Assembly: GCA_947164605.1 (NCBI GenBank)
Contig: CAMUXE010000001.1
Coordinates: 124,001-188,000 of the forward strand
Source: an uncultured Lachnospiraceae bacterium
GTDB lineage: Bacteria > Bacillota > Clostridia > Lachnospirales > Lachnospiraceae
Direction: 5' to 3'
DNA: 64,000 nucleotides
The notes beneath the pieces were generated by a model. The model was not told the origin of the DNA. It made no database searches and saw only the letters and a list, made by a program, of their open reading frames with translations. Position numbers and translations under genes: made by a program. Below are positions 7,989 through 16,559 of this stretch, piece after piece. Positions within the stretch are counted from its first letter, which is position 1, and the number at the start of each line of letters is the position of its first letter.

Positions 7989-8207
7989 TCAGATCAACTT
8001 CTTAAGATCTGACATATTTACATCAGACTTAGCTGCCTCTTTGTTAGACTTCTGAATCTGCGCATATACTTCTTTACGATATATAGGCACTGACTTTGGA
8101 GCCGAGATACCTAGTTTAACCTGATCGCCTCTAACCTCAATTACCTTGATTTCAATATCATCATTGATAATGATAGCTTCATCTGTCTTTCTGGATAATG
8201 CAAGCAT
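7989..8207 (-). CDS. csrA: Carbon storage regulator CsrA
   Basis: 72 aa from ATG 8207; GGAAGG is 8 bases upstream, while an in-frame ATG at 8216 is too close to it. CsrA is a dimeric RNA-binding protein that blocks flagellin translation until FliW sequesters it. Visible signature: MLALSRKTDEAIIINDDIEI, then VKLGISAPKSVPIYRKEVY, with the L4 and R6 RNA-contact positions and the C-terminal R of YRKE. It lies one base after the fliW stop codon, so the pair is translationally linked. A matching target hairpin is present in one flagellin leader. Confidence 0.96.
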   Translation of the reverse strand: MLALSRKTDEAIIINDDIEIKVIEVRGDQVKLGISAPKSVPIYRKEVYAQIQKSNKEAAKSDVNMSDLKKLI

Positions 8208-8208
8208 A

Positions 8209-8679
8209 TCATTCACCTTCCTTTCGGTTCTGGTTCGCCTTTAAGATATCATAAATTTCGAACTTAACCGGATAGTCATCATTATCAGCAATGAGCTGTA
8301 TGCCCTTCATAGTATCATTATCAAAGATAATTGGAGCCTTAAGATTTGCTGTCATCTTAGTGATGTCAGCAGGAACTGTAAGTGTTACAAAGACATCAAT
8401 ATCTGCGTTCTGATAATTTGCATCGATTGATTTTAATAACTCATCCTCAATAAGTGGATCATAGTCCTGTTTGATAATAATTGGATTTACGATAGGTATT
8501 GCAAGGCTTACCTCATCAAGAGACTGGAGCCAAAGGATATTGCCACCGTTCTCTTTTTCAGAATCTCCGACTATTGCATACTTCTTAAAATCACTGAATC
8601 CGATAATTCCATTCTCAAATGTGAATATCTTACTCTCCTCTGTTTCGATTTCCCCAAACCATTTTGTGTTAATAATCAT
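8209..8679 (-). CDS. fliW: Flagellar assembly factor FliW
   Basis: 156 aa from ATG 8679, preceded by GGAGA. FliW is the flagellin-responsive antagonist of CsrA. Visible features: WFGEIETEESKIFTFENGIIGFSDFKKY and a C-terminal NLKAPIIFDNDTMKGIQLI, both characteristic. It is the upstream partner of csrA with a one-base gap, in the same order as in B. subtilis (flgL, fliW, csrA, hag). An in-frame start at 8697 exists but is less well supported. Confidence 0.95.
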   Translation of the reverse strand: MIINTKWFGEIETEESKIFTFENGIIGFSDFKKYAIVGDSEKENGGNILWLQSLDEVSLAIPIVNPIIIKQDYDPLIEDELLKSIDANYQNADIDVFVTLTVPADITKMTANLKAPIIFDNDTMKGIQLIADNDDYPVKFEIYDILKANQNRKEGE

Positions 8680-8756
8680 TCTTTCTCCATTCTGCATCGC
8701 ACCCCGCGACGTCTCATCTCGCTATATTTTTTAAGTTACTTAATGTATAGGAAATT

Positions 8757-10229
8757 TTATAGAAAATCAAGCAAAGACTGTTTAACAACCTTACTTGCTG
8801 CCATAAGCGATGCATTGTAAACCGTCTGTGCAGACGAATAATTTACAACAACTTCCTCGAGATCTATATCTTCATTCTTAGACTTAAGCTCTGTAAAGTT
8901 AGTCTTTTGCTCTGTGAGTCTAGACTTTGTGAGCTCCAATCTAGAAGTTCTATTACCTACATCAGCCTTGGCTAAGGATGTCTGTTGCTGATACTTCTGC
9001 ATCAATGCGATACCTTTTTCAAAAGAATCCGTCATGTCTTTTTTTGCCAGCTCTTTTTCCTTAGTAAGTGCATCCTTTATGCTGTTGAGCTTTGACTGAG
9101 AATCATCATCCTGATAGTTGTTAAGGCCGAGCATCTCTTCAACCTGATCAAGCTGAGTCTCAATATCCTGAACCCTCTTAACCTTATCTGACAAATCGTC
9201 TATATCTCTGCCAAGATATATGTTAAAAGCATCATTGGCCTCTGTGTTAACTTTAAGCTTCTGAGAGAAATTGACATTATACTCAATATCCTCATTCTTC
9301 TTAGTATATACCATTCCATCATTGTCAGGATTGTGATCAACACAGTCATAATACATGATAGGATTCAAATCCCCTTTGATAAAGTTATCTTTCCTATAAG
9401 TGAATGAAAACCCATCTGAATTATACAACTTTTTGTAAGCATTGTCACCTAAGAGAATTTCACCTGTCTGTGCATTGAAGAGGGCATCGTCAGGCCCTGG
9501 CACAGCATTGCTGTCATTGGTAGATGTGCAAGCAATAGTAGAGCCATCATTCAAACTAATCTGGGCCCCTGCATCAGGAATTACGTCCTTATAAGCAATT
9601 CTAAATCTATACACATCTTCAGAGTCAGGATTGATAATATCCCCGCTTGCAGCATCCTTTTTCACATCAAGATTTAAAATATCCTGATTTGTATAAGTGT
9701 TTGTATATGCCTTTTTAGTCTCAAGATTATCTCTTGTCAATTGCTGAGTTATAGTAAAGTCAACAGGCGATGCATCCTCATCTGACTGGTAAGTGAGTGG
9801 TGTGTCTGTCATGTATCCTGTGAAGAGGAATCTTCCTGCATAGTCGACATCTCCCTCACTGTAATAAGCTGTTTTGAGCTTGTCCAAGGTCTCTGTAAGA
9901 GTTTTTCTCTCTGATGAAGAATATGAATCGTTAGCACCCTGAACACAGTAGTTATAGAGATCAGTGAGAACTGAATTAGCTTCAGAGAGAGCACCATCTG
10001 TTGTATCCAACCAAGATGACGCATCTGCTATATTCTTAGTTAGATACTGATCTATCTGATCTAAGCTAGAGCGAAGTCTCAAAGCTCTGATAGCTACAAC
10101 TGGGTCATCTGAAGGCTTGTTAATCTTCTTCTGAGTAGAGAGCTGATTTTCCTTATCGTTGATATTATTTTTGTTAACCTGGATATTGGCCATGTTATTA
10201 TTGATCATCATTCGATTGGTAATTCTCAT
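8757..10229 (-). CDS. flgL: Flagellar hook-associated protein FlgL
   Basis: 490 aa, long for FlgL (often near 300). The N-terminus MRITNRMMINNNMANIQVN and the flagellin-like helix NKPSDDPVVAIRALRLRSSLDQ mark the family, and the C-terminal helix carries LEEVVVNYSSAQTVYNASLMAASKV. The extra length is a central insertion (roughly residues 150-340) with no recognised domain, probably surface-exposed at the hook-filament junction. It follows the two flgK genes and precedes fliW. Confidence 0.93.
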   Translation of the reverse strand: MRITNRMMINNNMANIQVNKNNINDKENQLSTQKKINKPSDDPVVAIRALRLRSSLDQIDQYLTKNIADASSWLDTTDGALSEANSVLTDLYNYCVQGANDSYSSSERKTLTETLDKLKTAYYSEGDVDYAGRFLFTGYMTDTPLTYQSDEDASPVDFTITQQLTRDNLETKKAYTNTYTNQDILNLDVKKDAASGDIINPDSEDVYRFRIAYKDVIPDAGAQISLNDGSTIACTSTNDSNAVPGPDDALFNAQTGEILLGDNAYKKLYNSDGFSFTYRKDNFIKGDLNPIMYYDCVDHNPDNDGMVYTKKNEDIEYNVNFSQKLKVNTEANDAFNIYLGRDIDDLSDKVKRVQDIETQLDQVEEMLGLNNYQDDDSQSKLNSIKDALTKEKELAKKDMTDSFEKGIALMQKYQQQTSLAKADVGNRTSRLELTKSRLTEQKTNFTELKSKNEDIDLEEVVVNYSSAQTVYNASLMAASKVVKQSLLDFL

Positions 10230-10351
10230 ATATAAGCCTCCATTTCACTCATTTTTCCTGCCGCCAAGAGCGGCTAAATCATAAAGCCATCTATTTTCTC
10301 AAAGACGGCCAATCTATAATAGTCATTTATTGTCTTCCAGCCTCAAAGGAC

Positions 10352-11908
10352 TTATACTCCAGTCTGATTTATAAGCTTGTCATAAATCTGCTGCATAACA
10401 CTCATCATCTTTGCATTAAGATTATAGGTTCTCTGATACTGAATCATAGCCATAGCCTCTTCATCTGAGTCAACACCCATTATTGAAAGCCTCTGGTTCT
10501 GAATAGTTGTCTTTAGATTATTATAATTTTTATATAAGTTATTAGCCTTCTGGGCATCAATTGATTCATCACTGACTATAGTCTCAAGGTAGAAACTTGG
10601 ATTGCCGCCGTCAAATTTATTCGACTTAGCCAACTGGGCCAAGGCCTCCATAACCTTTGCATCAGCCTCACCCGTGTTCAACTCAGTCTTGATTGCAAGC
10701 TTGTTTGCATCTTCAAGCAAATCTGGGTTAACTGTCACAGTGCTGGCATTCATGATATTCTGTCCTCTAGTCACGAACATTGGGATGCCTTCATATTTGC
10801 CGTCAGACGAATAACCTGTTCTCATAATCTTGTTGACCTCGTCGGCAAATGTTGAGATAAACTGATTCAACTGTGAGAGGTAGAAAGGAACTCCCTTAAA
10901 ACTTGAATTGTCCTTAGGAACATCAGTGCTTGTATATAAGAGGTTACCCTCAGAATCTGTGACATTGTTGCCGTCAGCATCAAGAGCTATAGACTCAATC
11001 TCATTGTTTGAGCCATCTCTTATATCTATAAGGCCTCTGAGCTGTCCTCCGAGGTCATCACTGTAGATGTCAAAAGTCTGGCCTGTTGTCCATCTTATAT
11101 CATAGAGTCCTGCGGCATCAGAAGCATTTCTTTTTTCAGTTCTTGTAACTGTCTCAAGCTGATTGTACTGATAGCCGTCAACCAAGGTCTGGCCATTGAT
11201 TCTAACGCTGAAATCATAGAGACCATTTCCTATAGAAACTTCTGAAGTGCTGACATTGACAATCTTCGACAGAGAGTCAACCATAGAATTTCTCTTATCT
11301 CTAAGGTCATTGGCATTTCCATAATTGGCCTCAATCTGGTTAATCTGTCTGTTGAGCTGCATTATGTTCTTAGCCAGGGAATTGACCTTTTCAACTGCAT
11401 CCTTAACCTCATTGTTAGCATCTGTCTGAACATTTCTCAAGTTAGTGCTAAGAGTATTGAAGTAGTCTGCAAGACTGGCTGCATTGTTGATGAGCTGGTT
11501 CTTAGAAGACTGATCACCAGGAGTGATAGTGAGCTGATTGACCGCAGCATTGAAGTTTGAATACTCCTTGGTAAAACCGCTTAAGAGAAACTCATTCAGA
11601 TAGTCCTCAACCTGACTTGTATAATTATTTTTGGCATCGTACTCACCAAGAAAGGCCTGATTGTTACGATACTTAGCATCATAGTATGTGTCTCTAGTCT
11701 GAGTAATCTCTGTGACTGTAACACCAGCACCGAGAGTACCGTAAGAGTTGTGGGTACGAATAGGTGTTGTGGCAGTCCTCACTGCCGACTCCCTTGAATA
11801 GCCCTCTGTATCTATATTGGACACATTATGACCAGTTACATTAAGAGACGTATTAGCCGCCTGTAATCCTGAATATGCAATGTCCAATCCAAAAAAAGTT
11901 GAAGCCAT
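10352..11908 (-). CDS. flgK: Flagellar hook-associated protein FlgK, shorter paralog
   Basis: 518 aa. It begins MASTFFGLDIAYSGLQAANTSLNV and continues with GHNVSNIDTEGYSRE, the rod-hook N-terminal motif. The C-terminus has the matching helix (DEEAMAMIQYQRTYNLNAKMMSVMQQIYDKL). It has its own sigma-D type promoter in the 79-base gap after the longer flgK. FlgK normally occurs once; here two paralogs stand side by side. This one is closer to the ordinary FlgK length. Confidence 0.9.
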   Translation of the reverse strand: MASTFFGLDIAYSGLQAANTSLNVTGHNVSNIDTEGYSRESAVRTATTPIRTHNSYGTLGAGVTVTEITQTRDTYYDAKYRNNQAFLGEYDAKNNYTSQVEDYLNEFLLSGFTKEYSNFNAAVNQLTITPGDQSSKNQLINNAASLADYFNTLSTNLRNVQTDANNEVKDAVEKVNSLAKNIMQLNRQINQIEANYGNANDLRDKRNSMVDSLSKIVNVSTSEVSIGNGLYDFSVRINGQTLVDGYQYNQLETVTRTEKRNASDAAGLYDIRWTTGQTFDIYSDDLGGQLRGLIDIRDGSNNEIESIALDADGNNVTDSEGNLLYTSTDVPKDNSSFKGVPFYLSQLNQFISTFADEVNKIMRTGYSSDGKYEGIPMFVTRGQNIMNASTVTVNPDLLEDANKLAIKTELNTGEADAKVMEALAQLAKSNKFDGGNPSFYLETIVSDESIDAQKANNLYKNYNNLKTTIQNQRLSIMGVDSDEEAMAMIQYQRTYNLNAKMMSVMQQIYDKLINQTGV

Positions 11909-11958
11909 ATACCCGCCTCCTTCTAACGAATAATCCGGTCAAATTCCGGTCATATAAT

Positions 11959-11985
11959 ATATCGACACATTTTTTAAAAAGCTTA
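11959..11985 (-). promoter_or_regulatory. Sigma-D type promoter for the shorter flgK
   Basis: Minus strand TAAG (11985-11982), 15 bp, GTCGATAT (11966-11959), one base from the -10 consensus. Confidence 0.7.
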
Positions 11986-11987
11986 GC

Positions 11988-13934
11988 TTAAGCATTTCCA
12001 AGGCTTGTAACCAAGTGTTCAAGCATCTCACTTATAACATTGACATATCTTGAAGCCGCATTATAAGCCTGCTGGTACTTTATCATCTTCTCAAGTTCTT
12101 CATCACTTGAGACTCCCGCTGTCTGCTGTCTCTGGTCGTCATAGCCATTAACCATGGTCTCCTGATGAGCGACATAGTTGTTAAGAACGCTGCCGGATGT
12201 AGCAAACTGGCTTGTGAAATCATTGTAGAATGTAGTGAAATTTCCAACTGCGTACTCTTCAGGATCGATTGATGCAAAATCTCCATTCCACACATCAAGA
12301 AGCTTCTGGCCCAATGCCATATCTTCCTTGCCTTCCTTAGTAGTCATCGCAAGTTTTGCCACATTCTGAACCACTGTATCATTCATCAATATATTGCCCA
12401 AAGTGTAATCAGATCGATTGCCTCTCTGGTCATTATTGTTGTTGATTTTCATGACTTTGCCGTCAACTGTCGCTGTAGCATAGCGCTCAGTATACTCTCT
12501 GCCAAATACTTCCTCTCCCACTGTCTTGTCAGGATCCATGCCATAATCTGTAGCATCCTCGTCAAGAGCTGAATAATGGAAAGTGTCAGGCTCGACAGTC
12601 TGAAGATGGGTCTCATCACTGTAAAGTTTATTCAAAGTCTGATAATTGTAGCTTCCATCGCCATTATCAGTGCCATAAACCTTTCTTCCAGCCGAATCAT
12701 AGAGGAATTCGTAGGAAACATTGTTATACTCATAGCGGTCAGCAATAAGCTCATTTCCCTCAGAATCAGTGATTGCATGATTTAAGGTCATCTCTGCCTT
12801 AGGGCAGAACACGTCGTTGATCTTTGTCACAACTCCGTTGACAAGCTTATCAAGTCCAGCAATAGCGCAGAGTATAGCCGATGAATCTATATACCTGTCG
12901 TAATACTCCTGCTTTGCCTCATAGGCCTGCATATCCTTCTTATACTGATCCATGCCCTCAGTTGTTGCCAGATTATAGTCATTTCTATCCGGTTTTACTG
13001 GCACATCCGAATAGTTGACATCTATATTACCTCTCGCAAGCAAGAGGCCCTTTAATTCACCCTTATCATAATCAGAGCCTGTCTTATAGAGAATTTCATC
13101 AGGATAGACATCCTTCTCGTAAGCCGGCCATGTAGGTATTACCAAATCCGAGCCATCGTCAGTTCTGCTAGACATCTTAAGAACGCCTGTAGTTGTGACG
13201 AAAGGCACATTGGTCGCATTGATCTCAACCTGGCCATTTGCCTTCTCGTAGTAGGTAATTTCTACATACTGGCTGAGCTCATCTATAGCCTTATCTCTCT
13301 GATCTCTGTAGTCATTGGCACTCTCAACGCCAGCCGATTCAATACGGGCAACCTCTTTATTTAAATCAAATATCTGCTGGCCAAGTGTGTTGACCTTGTC
13401 AATCATGTTGGCAACATCGACATTTAGGGTCTGCTGATAGTTTTTAAGGCCTGTGTATACTGCGTCTGCTCTGGTCATAAAAGCAGATGCTGACTGAATA
13501 AGTGAAGATCTGAGAACTGTGCTGCTTGGTTCCTTTGAGAGCTCATTGATAGAATCGTAAAGACTTCTCATCGACTCCTGAAAGGTAACGCCCTGCATCT
13601 CACCGAATTCATCCTCTATCTCTTCAACAGCCTTCTGCTGGGCTGAGTAATAGCCAAGTCTGCCATTTTCATTCCTGTAAGAACGATCTATAAACTCATT
13701 TCTGATACGTCTGACCTCATTGACGTCTACACCAAGGCCATAAGTTGAATCATAAGGGCTCTTAGTAACCCCGCTTCCGACCTTGACATACTGAGAGTCA
13801 GAAAAAGCAATCTGCTGGCGTGTGTATCCGGCAGTATCAATATTGGCCAAGTTGTGCGCAGTTGTATTAAGAGCAGCCTGGTTTGTTTTCATTCCTGATG
13901 TGCCTACAAAGAGGCTTGCCATACCATTCGCCAT
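11988..13934 (-). CDS. flgK: Flagellar hook-associated protein FlgK, longer paralog
   Basis: About 648 aa from ATG 13934 (AAGGGTG upstream); a longer frame from 13967 starts inside a hairpin and is rejected. The N-terminus MASLFVGTSGMKTNQAALN, then AHNLANIDTAGYTRQQ, is the rod-hook signature. The C-terminus DEELEKMIKYQQAYNAASRYVNVISEMLEHL is the paired helix. The large middle (about residues 250-550) is acidic and tyrosine-rich. It is first of the two FlgK paralogs in transcription order, after flgM-flgN as in B. subtilis. Confidence 0.9.
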   Translation of the reverse strand: MANGMASLFVGTSGMKTNQAALNTTAHNLANIDTAGYTRQQIAFSDSQYVKVGSGVTKSPYDSTYGLGVDVNEVRRIRNEFIDRSYRNENGRLGYYSAQQKAVEEIEDEFGEMQGVTFQESMRSLYDSINELSKEPSSTVLRSSLIQSASAFMTRADAVYTGLKNYQQTLNVDVANMIDKVNTLGQQIFDLNKEVARIESAGVESANDYRDQRDKAIDELSQYVEITYYEKANGQVEINATNVPFVTTTGVLKMSSRTDDGSDLVIPTWPAYEKDVYPDEILYKTGSDYDKGELKGLLLARGNIDVNYSDVPVKPDRNDYNLATTEGMDQYKKDMQAYEAKQEYYDRYIDSSAILCAIAGLDKLVNGVVTKINDVFCPKAEMTLNHAITDSEGNELIADRYEYNNVSYEFLYDSAGRKVYGTDNGDGSYNYQTLNKLYSDETHLQTVEPDTFHYSALDEDATDYGMDPDKTVGEEVFGREYTERYATATVDGKVMKINNNNDQRGNRSDYTLGNILMNDTVVQNVAKLAMTTKEGKEDMALGQKLLDVWNGDFASIDPEEYAVGNFTTFYNDFTSQFATSGSVLNNYVAHQETMVNGYDDQRQQTAGVSSDEELEKMIKYQQAYNAASRYVNVISEMLEHLVTSLGNA

Positions 13935-13950
13935 ATTTCTCACCCTTTCA

Positions 13951-13988
13951 TAAAAAAAGCCTGACACCTATATATATGGTGGCAGGCT
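13951..13988 (-). terminator. Terminator-like hairpin between flgN and flgK
   Basis: An 11-bp stem with one mismatch (13958-13968 with 13978-13988), then seven T on the minus strand. It lies only about 17 bases ahead of the flgK start codon, so it either ends the flgMN transcript or acts as an attenuator of flgK. Confidence 0.75.
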
Positions 13989-14048
13989 GCTTATGGTTAT
14001 CAGAAAATATGTCTTCCAAAATTTGTTTTCAATAATTTCTGTAACTTA

Positions 14049-14558
14049 TCATTGCTTAGCGTCAAAGCTTGTAGCTCCATCGTAGGAGCCCTGCTCATAA
14101 GCGCTCTTGCCATAATTTGTGGTTTGAGGAGCTATATAAGCATTTCTTGCAAGATTGAGCTCGAAGTCTATCATATCCATCGACTCCGTGAGCAATGTTT
14201 TGTTGTTCTCGTTAATCCTCATCAATTGATCCAAAGTTCTTTTCAGTGCCAAGTGCACCTTCTGCAATGCATCATGTTCTTTAGGACGACTCGACAACAA
14301 CTCAACAATGTCATCTATCTTGATATGGTCCTTGATCTTGAGAACCGAACAGATGTCATTTACGGCATCTATTCTATCCTTATCAAGAGCGTCTATCTTA
14401 TCAATATGCTTTTGCTCTGCACCGAGAATCTCTTGTAGTTTCTCAACATCGCCATGTACAATCGCAGAGGTTTTTTCTTCTGACAACTTTAAAAGTGCCT
14501 CATACTCTGTATTTTCCTTATCAAGTACATCTATAAGTGTATCAATTAAACTTGCCAT
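14049..14558 (-). CDS. flgN: Flagellar chaperone FlgN
   Basis: 169 aa, helical. It opens SLIDTLIDVLDKENTEYEALLKLSEEKTSAIVHGDVEKL, the FlgN pattern, and ends in a disordered tail rich in Y, S and Q. FlgN escorts FlgK and FlgL to the export gate. It sits 14 bases after flgM and before the flgK genes. Assignment rests on pattern and gene order together. Confidence 0.88.
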   Translation of the reverse strand: MASLIDTLIDVLDKENTEYEALLKLSEEKTSAIVHGDVEKLQEILGAEQKHIDKIDALDKDRIDAVNDICSVLKIKDHIKIDDIVELLSSRPKEHDALQKVHLALKRTLDQLMRINENNKTLLTESMDMIDFELNLARNAYIAPQTTNYGKSAYEQGSYDGATSFDAKQ

Positions 14559-14572
14559 TTAAAAAACCTCAC

Positions 14573-14854
14573 TTAGAATGTGATTGATGAAACGTCACTC
14601 AAAATCTTATCTGCGACATCCTCTGCACTTACATTATAAGTGCCTGCTGCCATCTGAGCCTTAATAGCATTGACCTTGTCCAAGCGAACATCCGGTGCAC
14701 TGCTTACAGCCGAATTAGCTACAGTGTAGCTCTTTGCAGTTTTTGAGAATTCAAGTCGGTCAGAAAAAGACTGAGCAGAGTCAACTCTTCTCATAGCGGA
14801 GGTACTATTAGATCTGTAGATCTGATTGATTGCATTAAAATTATTAATTTTCAT
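14573..14854 (-). CDS. flgM: Anti-sigma factor FlgM
   Basis: About 93 aa from ATG 14854 (GAGG upstream); the longer frame from 14962 runs through the promoter and is rejected. The C-terminal half RLDKVNAIKAQMAAGTYNVSAEDVADKIL is the sigma-28-binding FlgM motif. FlgM holds sigma-D inactive until it is secreted through the finished hook. Its own sigma-D type promoter gives the usual negative-feedback loop. Confidence 0.93.
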   Translation of the reverse strand: MKINNFNAINQIYRSNSTSAMRRVDSAQSFSDRLEFSKTAKSYTVANSAVSSAPDVRLDKVNAIKAQMAAGTYNVSAEDVADKILSDVSSITF

Positions 14855-14888
14855 ATAATCGCCTCGCTTTCTTTCCCGCTTGATTAAA

Positions 14889-14915
14889 TTATCGGAGTCA
14901 AGTTCCAAAAAATTA
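14889..14915 (-). promoter_or_regulatory. Sigma-D type promoter for flgM
   Basis: Minus strand TAAT (14915-14912), 15 bp, TCCGATAA (14896-14889). Confidence 0.75.
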
Positions 14916-15110
14916 ACCTCAATTTCAAAAAAATTTAAAATTTTTCCAAGATAAAACTGCAAAAAACTGGAGAATACCCCTCATCTATCACGCATAATCA
15001 ACTTAAGCTACAAAAAATATTACAGAAAAATCTAATCATTATTCTGATTAATTGCTATTTCAGATTAAGCTAAAATAAAGCTAATCTCTATATTGGATTA
15101 ATATATCCTA

Positions 15111-15530
15111 TTAATCGTCGAGGAATCTCATCTTTCCTCTCTCGCTCTTTCTCCTAACTGGCTTAGGATCTGGAGCTTCGTTTCTATACATCTTTCCAAG
15201 ATTTGTAGCCATCTGCTGTTTACAAGACTCACAGAATTTGCCAGACTTAATAGTCTTTCCGCACATCTCACAAGGAATACCTATAGGCGAATCCTCTGAG
15301 AAAGTAAGTCTTTCTTCTCTAATCCACTGCTGAAGCTGCTTAACAGTAACATCGCAATCCTCGGCAATCTGCTTAATGCTGGCATTCTTGTTCTCATCCT
15401 GCTCAATATACTCCTTAACAAAAGTAAACTTCTTCTCGAGCTTATCAATGCAGTCTGGGCACAAGTTATACATGCTGCCACCTATATAGTTATAAAGTCT
15501 TCCGCACTGTCTACAATTTCTTACATCCAT
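15111..15530 (-). CDS. yvyF: YvyF family flagellar operon protein (zinc ribbon)
   Basis: 139 aa. Two zinc-ribbon-like cysteine sets are visible: CRQCGRLYNYIG...CPDC at the N-terminus and CEMCGKTIKSGKFCESC near residues 87-103. Between them is a helix-turn-helix-like segment (IAEDCDVTVKQLQQWIREER). AAAGGAG precedes the ATG. It lies between comFC and flgM, exactly as yvyF does in B. subtilis. Its molecular role is not established; the architecture suggests nucleic-acid or protein binding. Confidence 0.9.
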   Translation of the reverse strand: MDVRNCRQCGRLYNYIGGSMYNLCPDCIDKLEKKFTFVKEYIEQDENKNASIKQIAEDCDVTVKQLQQWIREERLTFSEDSPIGIPCEMCGKTIKSGKFCESCKQQMATNLGKMYRNEAPDPKPVRRKSERGKMRFLDD

Positions 15531-15552
15531 GTCAATTCTCCTTTCGCTGCCC

Positions 15553-16299
15553 CTATATTCCGATCCCTATGCAAAGGCAGATCCCGTAAACTTTGCTCAC
15601 CCCGGCCTCCTTGAGGGCCTTAGTACAGGCATCCAGAGTGGCCCCTGTTGTATATATATCGTCAACAAGTAATACATGTCTATATTTTACAACACTTTGG
15701 CTCGTCTGAAAAGCATTACTTAAGTTCTTCAACCTTTGAGTAGGATCAAGCATTTTCATGGCTTTGGTCTTCCTAACCCTCCTCAAAATCTCAGCATCAT
15801 ACTTAAGGCCCATCAACTCGGCAAATACTTCTGCCAGCAAAGCCGCCTGGTTATAGCCCCTTATTCTCTCCTTTTTATAGTACATAGGAACAGGCAGAAC
15901 CGCATCTATATCCCACATAGATACAGCCTTTGCGCATGTCTCATACATACTCTTGGCATACCAGGCCGCAAACTCCCTCTTGCCATGATACTTAAACTGA
16001 TAGATAGACTGACTGATTATATCATTGTACTCAAAGACACATACCGCAGCCTCAAAAAGATGGTCCTTTTTTAGGCATTCTGAGCAGTATTCATAATTTT
16101 TTAATTCAAATTCGCTCTCCTTAGGTTTAAGAAGGGGCCTTCCACACTTCATGCATGTAAGACCCCCAACTCTGCTAATCTCATCTTGGCACCTGGGGCA
16201 GGCGCCCCCAGTGTCTCTAATATTTTTTTCCAACAAATCCCCACACAGGGGGCAAACCTTGGGATAGAGTGCATCGATAAATTCTCTCATCAAATACAC
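15553..16299 (-). CDS. comFC: ComF family phosphoribosyltransferase-like protein
   Basis: 248 aa. The N-terminal four-cysteine zinc motif (CPLCGDLL, then CPRC, CMKCGRP and CSEC) is followed by a phosphoribosyltransferase fold with the PRPP loop HVLLVDDIYTTGATLDAC near residue 215. ComFC proteins take part in DNA uptake in competent bacteria; in others the role is unclear. The frame can start at a GTG (16299, GGGGG 12 bases ahead) or an ATG at 16290; neither is ideal. It heads the yvyF-flgM-flgN run as in B. subtilis. No comFA helicase is adjacent. Confidence 0.88.
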   Translation of the reverse strand: MYLMREFIDALYPKVCPLCGDLLEKNIRDTGGACPRCQDEISRVGGLTCMKCGRPLLKPKESEFELKNYEYCSECLKKDHLFEAAVCVFEYNDIISQSIYQFKYHGKREFAAWYAKSMYETCAKAVSMWDIDAVLPVPMYYKKERIRGYNQAALLAEVFAELMGLKYDAEILRRVRKTKAMKMLDPTQRLKNLSNAFQTSQSVVKYRHVLLVDDIYTTGATLDACTKALKEAGVSKVYGICLCIGIGI

Positions 16300-16390
16300 G
16301 AAAATACTTATCCCCCTTTCAAATTAAATACTAGCCATAAAGACGCCGTCTACATACTAAATATTTACAGACTTAACAGCTACATACTAC

Positions 16391-16442
16391 ATAATTATAT
16401 ATTATACACCCGCTATATAATCATATATTATACACTCACTAT
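16391..16442. repeat. Two 26-bp tandem repeats
   Basis: 16391-16416 and 16417-16442 differ at a few positions (both begin ATAAT and hold ATATATTATACAC). They lie in the AT-rich spacer between the recD2 terminator and comFC, with a partial third unit following. Confidence 0.8.
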
Positions 16443-16478
16443 ATAATATTTTCAATCAAATATATCCATAATTAAAAA

Positions 16479-16502
16479 AGCTAGCTGCCTCTGCAACTAG
16501 CT
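16479..16502 (-). terminator. Intrinsic terminator after recD2
   Basis: A 10-bp stem with one G-U pair around AGAG, followed by six T on the minus strand, 58 bases past the recD2 stop. Confidence 0.9.
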
Positions 16503-16559
16503 CTTAATAATTATAATCTTATCATCAGTCCTATCCTAAGTATTTAGGCAATCTGACAT

